Part shown: piece by piece, positions 59,204 to 64,000 of the stretch
Numbering within the stretch: position 1 is the first letter of the stretch
Layout: the number at the start of each line of letters is the position of its first letter
NCBI GenBank assembly: GCA_008360955.1
Contig: LUCM01000091.1
Location: 124,892 to 188,891, forward strand
Origin: Fasciolopsis buskii
Taxonomy: Eukaryota > Platyhelminthes > Trematoda > Plagiorchiida > Fasciolidae
Direction of reading: 5' to 3'
DNA: 64,000 nucleotides
Position numbers and translations under genes: made by a program
The notes under the pieces: model-generated
Told to the model about the DNA's origin: nothing
Databases searched by the model: none
What the model saw: only the letters and a program-made list of their open reading frames with translations

Positions 59204-59776
59204 ACAAGATTGGCGAGTGAGCTGATAGATCTCCAAGTGCTTTCACAAATTATTTGTGAGGGTATAATAGATGATAGTGGAAAAGCATGTTTACATCGCC
59301 CATCAGAACCGGAAGCGACACTTCACCAACCTTGATATTCTGCTTCAGACCTCGTAAATTGGTCTGAATGCTTTATTCGCATTACCTGAGTGGTTGAATT
59401 CCGCACAGAGTGAACACGGTGATCGCCGCCTCTTCGATTGCTGCAATGTTCATCCAGTTGCGGCATTGCTCAAGAACATGTTCAGGCGGTCGCCTGGCCA
59501 TTTGTGCAGTTCCACAAAAACAAGCAAATGGCTGTGCACAAAACTGGTAAGGACCACTTGAGAAAAGTATGCTTATCCTATTGTTCCATTCTGAATGGTT
59601 TTGGTCACAATCATATAGTTCAACAAACTACCAAGTTTGGTTATTGGTTTCTGTAGTTTGGGTAAAGGGGTGACTTGAAAAACATACAAATACTGAATTT
59701 CCATGATTTTCTCGATGATGCATTGTATTTGCTTTCAGATTTCTGGTTCAAATTGGATTCAGTGTGATTTTTTTAG

Positions 59777-60446
59777 GAATCATGTTCACTCTTAGTACAC
59801 CCGCTCCCGTCAGCGCCCTGAACTTGTTGAATTTATCTACGATAGTTGAGCCTAATGGACCTGTTTATAATGGTCCAGGCGCAAGCAAACACTTCACACC
59901 GTTTCAACTCCGACAGTTGGAATATCACCAGCGTGAAGCTATTGAGCGTGCAAAGAAGTACGCCATGGAACAAAGTATCCGAGCTGTGCTTCTCAAACAA
60001 ACACAATCCCAGCAATCTCAACAGTTGGATAACATGAAAAAGAATCAAACAGTGGCCCTACTTAACCGTGTCTATGTGGGTTCTATCTCGTATGACGTGA
60101 AAGAAGAAATGCTAAAACAGGCTTTCTCTGTGTTTGGACCCATCAAAACCGTGAGCATGAGTTGGGATCCGGCGACTCAAAAGCACAAAGGCTTTGCATT
60201 CCTGGAATTCGAATACCCCGAAGGCGCACACTTGGCGATCGAACAGATGAATGGGGCCAGTTTTGGTGGGAGACAACTAAAAGTTGGTCGCCCCAGTAAC
60301 CTGGCCAGCGCGGATCCTATCATTGCAGAACTTGTGGCCGAATATAAGTTGGAGAATCGAATCTACGTGTCAGGAATTCATTTGGATCTGACGGAAGATG
60401 ATATTTCTCTTGTGTTTGAAGCCTTCGGTAAAATCGTCTTCTGCAG
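59777..60446 (+). CDS. PUF60: PUF60 (half-pint) exon 1: N-terminus, RRM1 and start of RRM2
   Basis: PUF60 binds poly(U)/pyrimidine tracts near 3' splice sites and works with U2AF in the nucleus during early spliceosome assembly. From the methionine at 59782 this exon encodes 221 codons plus two bases. An N-terminal helix block RAKKYAMEQSIRAVLLKQT (about residues 56-74) matches the human KAKKYAMEQS region very closely. RRM1 has RNP2 RVYVGSI (about 96-102) and RNP1 KGFAFLEF (136-143), with MSWDPATQKHKGFAF in between. The linker GGRQLKVGRPSN (162-173) precedes RRM2, whose RNP2 is RIYVSGI (193-199). The frame is intact. The exon is preceded by TTTTTTTAG|GAATCATG, a good 3' splice site five bases before the ATG. 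An alternative acceptor at 59738 would add an upstream in-frame extension. Whether a coding or noncoding 5' exon lies further left is unknown. The 5' splice site is CTGCAG|GTAGGT. Confidence 0.95.
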
Positions 60447-60489
60447 GTAGGTTATCTAAATTGTATTTGAATAAATGATAACTCTTTAG
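60447..60489 (+). other. PUF60: 43-nt intron inside PUF60 RRM2
   Basis: GT at 60447-60448 and AG at 60488-60489 delimit the intron. Removing it joins TGC AG with A CTG to give an uninterrupted RRM2 reading Cys-Arg-Leu-Gln-Pro-Asp-Pro. It lies between the RNP2 and RNP1 halves of RRM2, inside the domain. The intron is A/T-rich with CTCTTTAG at its 3' end. Such very short introns are known in flatworms, but here the length is read only from the sequence. Confidence 0.9.
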
Positions 60490-60742
60490 ACTGCAGCCAG
60501 ATCCATCACGACCCACTGGACATCGAGGATTTGGTTATATCGAATACGAGAACGGCCAGAGTGCGATGGATGCCGTGGCCAGTATGAACCAGTTTGAACT
60601 GGGTGGCCAACTTTTACGTGTATGCAAGGCAATTTCACCACCAGATGGGATTACAAGTACCACAACGTCTACTCTCCCACCGGCAGCAGCTGTGGCCGCA
60701 GCTTCTGTCACTGCTAAGGTGATGTCAATGGAAACGGAGCAG
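60490..60742 (+). CDS. PUF60: PUF60 exon 2: end of RRM2 and Ala-rich linker
   Basis: Residues about 222-306. RRM2 continues with [15 protein letters not shown] (RNP1 RGFGYIEY), [20 protein letters not shown] and [10 protein letters not shown]. This parallels the human [20 protein letters not shown] region and the KAVTPP segment. An Ala/Pro-rich stretch, [18 protein letters not shown], follows and matches the vertebrate [14 protein letters not shown] block, which makes the PUF60 assignment specific and not just 'RRM protein'. The exon ends at GAGCAG|GTGCGT in phase 0. The human protein continues into a low-complexity region here, as this one appears to. Confidence 0.95.
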
Positions 60743-63470
60743 GTGCGTTCTCCGTATGCTTGATATTTATTCGTGAGGTTAACGAGAGAGTTGTTTTCGA
60801 TGGGCATCTTACATATGGCAACTGATAGTTACTGTTATCCTTATCACTTATCCGAGATTCGAACTTTTTGGGAGTGGCTGGGGATCATATGGATGAAATA
60901 CATCCTTAGAAATGTTTTATCCTCGACTATTTTTGTAACCGTGTTTCATCTATGCTTTTCTATCCATGTCTGCATCATCAATTTCATGGGGCCGGTTCAT
61001 ATGGCACTAGCAGTCATCTTGTTTCAGTCCATCGGATTTTTGGCATTTATTAAGTGTTTCAGAGATACAAGTTGCCACTTTTCTCTTTTACCCCACTCCA
61101 ACGAGTAGACGGAGTGAGACAGCCGTAACAACTCCAAAGCTCTATAGCATTGTAATATCTTATTAACATCAGCGAACGTGATTCTTGGAGAGAGAGAAAG
61201 AGATCCGCATACTTTCTCCACTATTCAGATGTTCTGATGAGCTTTATAGTTGCGTGTATGGCTTATGGTTGTGGTTCAAGAAGCGTGCCCCATAGCCACG
61301 AGGGACCGGCAGTTATGATGCTGAAAATTGGATGACATTTTAACCTAACATGCCGTGTGCGGTAACGAAACGGATGACGGCGAATTACTGTTTGTCATCC
61401 AAGTAACCGGGGGATCTAGAATTCAAATCTCAAACCTTGGGGTGGCAGATGCCTAATCCCCCTGACTACCCTTGGTCAGAAATGTACAGTGTTCTCGAAA
61501 CAAGAACTCCGCCGTCCAATGGTTGCTGGGTGGAGAACTTACTGTTGGCGGGAATAAAGTCGGAACTTGAAGATCGCTGCGTTAGACGTCCACGATGAAC
61601 ATAAGCGTTCGTGTCGAAAAGATTTGTCCCTACGAAGCTAGATGCCCATCCCTTTTCACCAACTTTATAAGTACAATGGGAGGAGTATAACATTCAGGCG
61701 TTCGAGACCCAAAAAACTATTACGGAGTCCCATCTAGTGCATGCACATTTTATAGGGAACTGATAGTTCATTTAGTCTAAGGGATAAGCCATTGAAAGCC
61801 TGCATGCACAGTTGGGACTTAATCAAACAATATTCTGTAATGTACCTCAAATTATAGGTGTTACGGCTAAGGCAACCGGTAATCAGTGAACAAAGGTTTT
61901 AAGGAAATACGAAGAACCATGGCGCGAATGCACAATCAGTTCCAATATAGATCATTTTAAGAATGCAAAAATGTCTAGATGCATCCGGGAAACAAACTAA
62001 CAACAATTTGTTTCATTCACTCATACAGTTAAAATATACGGCGAAAAAATGAGCGTTTTGACGACTTTATTACAACATTAAAAATGAGAGATAAAGGATA
62101 GCAGCAGAGTGGTAGACAAAAAAAACATGCAAAGACTTACTCCGGTAAAATTGGGTCGGCATACTGCAAAAATTACGGAGGGACTTAAGACTGTAGACAC
62201 AGTGGACAGTGTCCCGGTTGTAATGATTACAAAATCAGATGTAGATTGGATTCACATAACGGGTAATTTGCCAGAACAGCGTTGAAGCATAGGCGAATTA
62301 GAACGCTTACAAGAGGGAAGGTCCCGTAGCACAATATCTGTTCAGTTTGAGGTAGCAGTCAAACCAGTGGATAAACTCCGTTTACACGGGGAAGCAGTTC
62401 AGTGGAAGACCGGGATGTAACAGAGGTAATGACCAATGAGCAAAGACTGGTGTAAACGGGGGATGTCCGGTTTTTTATGATGATGGATGCACCGCAAAGC
62501 TAATAAACCATTTATGAAAGGATAGAACGTTAATAAAGCAAGTGATATTCAAAAGAGGATTTATGTGCACTCTGATAGGTTAAACTTTCATGGCTGATCC
62601 AGTGAATAAGGTTTCAAACAAATATCAGGGGGCCGCAGCATTTGCCAATCCACACTTCGTCTTCAATATTTTGGGCACCTGTCAATGTCATCTCGGTTAC
62701 ACTGTTTGGTCATTGCCCTCTGAGCGGCCCTCTGAGCAGTGACCGCATGTCCGTCTTATTCATGGCTAGTCGCCTACTTGGTAACCTCAACCAAGTAGTA
62801 TGAGACTCTGTCTATTGTCGCGGAAGTTTCGTTTTCATTTTCCAAAGATGCTTTATAGTTTTACTCATAATCCGTAGATTTTATGGCCGTCTGGATGTCG
62901 ATGTCCGTACACTAGTACTCAGGTACACGTTCTAATGGCACAAAGAAACCGAGACCGTCCCACCTCATTGGCTACCAAACGCCAGGTGACATCGAGTTGC
63001 GATTGTACGACAGTAATATAGAAAGGCAAGCCGACTGAGCAGATCAGTAGTCCGTACCGACCAAACAGCGTGAGCGATCTGTGTTACACTATGAAACAGC
63101 TTCAACCGCATGAGGATAAAAACCAGTTAACGGAGAGGACCAATCATATAGTGACTCAGAAAACCGATGAAATATGCAGCAGTCACATATGTGAGGACAT
63201 GTGCCTGTTGCCTCTGTAAATGCATTGGCTCCTCTAATAAAACGAGATTTGTGCTGGTTCTGTTTGAGTTTCTCGCTAATGGAAAAGATCAATTCTTGAC
63301 TAGCAATAGACACAGATGTCGGTTGATGTTTCGAGGTACGAACGACACGTGTTTTTCAAACACTGTTCGACGATGAACACCTCGTTTTTCCAAACTGCAC
63401 CTTATAGTTGATGCCATTAAGAGATTTACTGGATTCTTTTTCATGTGGTCTCTCTTTCGTTACCTTTAAG
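60743..63470 (+). other. PUF60: 2.7-kb intron of PUF60
   Basis: GT at 60743 and TTACCTTTAAG ending at 63470. Inside are only short frames. A possible tRNA-like repeat remnant lies at about 61.38-61.45 kb (B-box-like GATTTGAATTC in minus sense), too weak to call as a repeat. No other gene is visible in this stretch. The large size contrasts with the 43-nt intron just upstream. Confidence 0.75.
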
Positions 63471-63630
63471 CTTCCTGTGAATACAGCGGGGAGTTTCGAG
63501 CCAAATGACGCAGCTCCTGCTGTTTCACTTGTGCACCCTTCCAACAATGTTGTTTCTCCAGCCGCCCTACCCAGCGAACAATCCCCAGGCAGCTTTTCCA
63601 ACCAGTACACTACTGGCTTTGGCCCTCGTG
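63471..63630 (+). CDS. PUF60: PUF60 exon 3: Ser/Pro-rich linker
   Basis: The exon opens in phase 0 with LPVNTAGSFEPNDAAPAVSL and ends at CCTCGTG|GTAAGTT (a strong 5' splice site) in phase 1. The sequence is Ser/Pro/Ala/Asn-rich without a fold, as expected for the linker between RRM2 and the C-terminal UHM. Sequence identity to other PUF60 proteins cannot be judged in this variable part; the assignment rests on splice sites, phase and composition. Confidence 0.75.
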
Positions 63631-63769
63631 GTAAGTTGCTCTGTTTCTCTCCATAAAATGCACAGTAGAAACGAAATCCACATATCTCACAACTGCTTGC
63701 GAGTAATGTGTAGGGTTGGCGTTATTATGCTTCACTGATTTTCCTTCGAAATACACGTTTTACGCGCAG

Positions 63770-63923
63770 GCCTCAGGTCATTTGGTCAACCTCACACTCG
63801 TGAAGCACAGATTTGTGTCATCCCTGCTTGCCAGGGGTGCATATCCACTACCGCACCCAGAGTTAATTTTGGGCCTTCCAGCTGGAAGAAGTTCGTTACT
63901 TCTGCGTCTTCCAGCTTCCTTCG
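63770..63923 (+). CDS. PUF60: Probable PUF60 exon 4 (linker, phase uncertain)
   Basis: Splicing from exon 3 to the acceptor TACGCGCAG|GCCTC at 63769/63770 keeps a reading frame open (GLRSFGQPHTREAQICVIPA and on) up to a GT donor at 63924 (CTTCG|GTACGTAG). A different frame of the same stretch is also open (ASGHLVNLTLVKH and on), so the correct phase cannot be settled from sequence alone. The 5' splice site is strong. Transcript data would decide this exon and its phase. The UHM domain should follow beyond the right edge. Confidence 0.5.
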
Positions 63924-64000
63924 GTACGTAGTCAGAATTGTTGTGTTAAATCTGCTCATATGTCTCCCATTAAAGCCAGCAGTGCCGGAGAACGTCGAGA

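Larger units (their letters stand above)
58366..59776. promoter_or_regulatory. Upstream region of PUF60 (no gene seen; AT repeats inside)
   Basis: This is the space between the RTE remnant and the first recognised PUF60 exon. It contains a short (TA)n at 58807-58828 and a long (AT)n at about 59139-59200, and otherwise only short frames. A PUF60 promoter or noncoding 5' exons could lie here. I see no TATA box or CpG island I would call. The pyrimidine tract and AG before exon 1 (59770-59776) mark its right limit. Confidence 0.35.

Noticed and set aside
61380..61450. tRNA-like sequence in the PUF60 intron (minus strand)
   Set aside because: B-box-like GATTTGAATTC only; no A-box and no relation to the three better families.
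1..64000. CRISPR arrays, bacterial operons, rRNA and intact tRNA genes
   Set aside because: None seen; tRNA-like matches all have broken arms and belong to dispersed repeats.

Overview
This window looks like nuclear DNA of a eukaryote, most likely a flatworm and probably a digenean fluke. I see no bacterial gene layout, rRNA, CRISPR array or operon. One host gene is recognisable: the 5' part of a PUF60 (poly(U)-binding splicing factor 60 / half-pint) homologue, on the plus strand from about 59.78 kb to the right edge. Its exons are separated by a 43-nt intron, a 2.7-kb intron and a 139-nt intron. Most other recognisable sequence is decayed transposable elements. The fluke assignment rests on the mix of element families (CR1/SR1-like and RTE-like LINEs, BEL/Pao and Ty3/gypsy LTR elements, tRNA-headed short repeats, a CACTA-type transposase relative) and on the short intron. 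The species cannot be named from this sequence.

Layout, left to right. 0-15.6 kb is mostly featureless sequence with several tRNA-like short-repeat copies (3.3, 4.05, 7.4 and 11.9-12.3 kb). 15.6-25.6 kb holds two diverged copies of a DNA-transposon-like sequence; the better one (20.7-22.5 kb) encodes a transposase-like protein. tRNA-headed repeats lie at 17.3 and 19.8 kb. 27.4-31.1 kb is a decayed Ty3/gypsy element on the minus strand. It is followed head-to-head by a decayed BEL/Pao element on the plus strand (31.6-34.95 kb). 35-41.4 kb is largely unassigned, with a weak integrase-like fragment near 38.2 kb. 41.4-42.9 and 43.8-47.65 kb are plus-strand CR1-like LINEs, the second nearly full length. 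47.65-51.5 kb is unassigned and contains a diverged duplication and a very GC- and CpG-rich patch near 49.6 kb. 51.57-52.75 kb is a further LINE fragment. 53.9-55.6 kb carries two tRNA-headed repeat families, one of them as a tail-to-head dimer. 56.88-58.36 kb is an RTE-like LINE. An (AT)n-rich stretch at 58.8-59.2 kb lies just upstream of PUF60.

Every transposon copy shows internal stops, frameshifts or lost catalytic residues, so I regard all of them as inactive. The PUF60 exons keep an intact frame and normal RNP motifs. PUF60 acts in 3' splice-site recognition alongside U2AF. The C-terminal part of the gene, including the UHM domain, lies beyond the window. Names of element families rest on motif recognition by eye, not on database searches.
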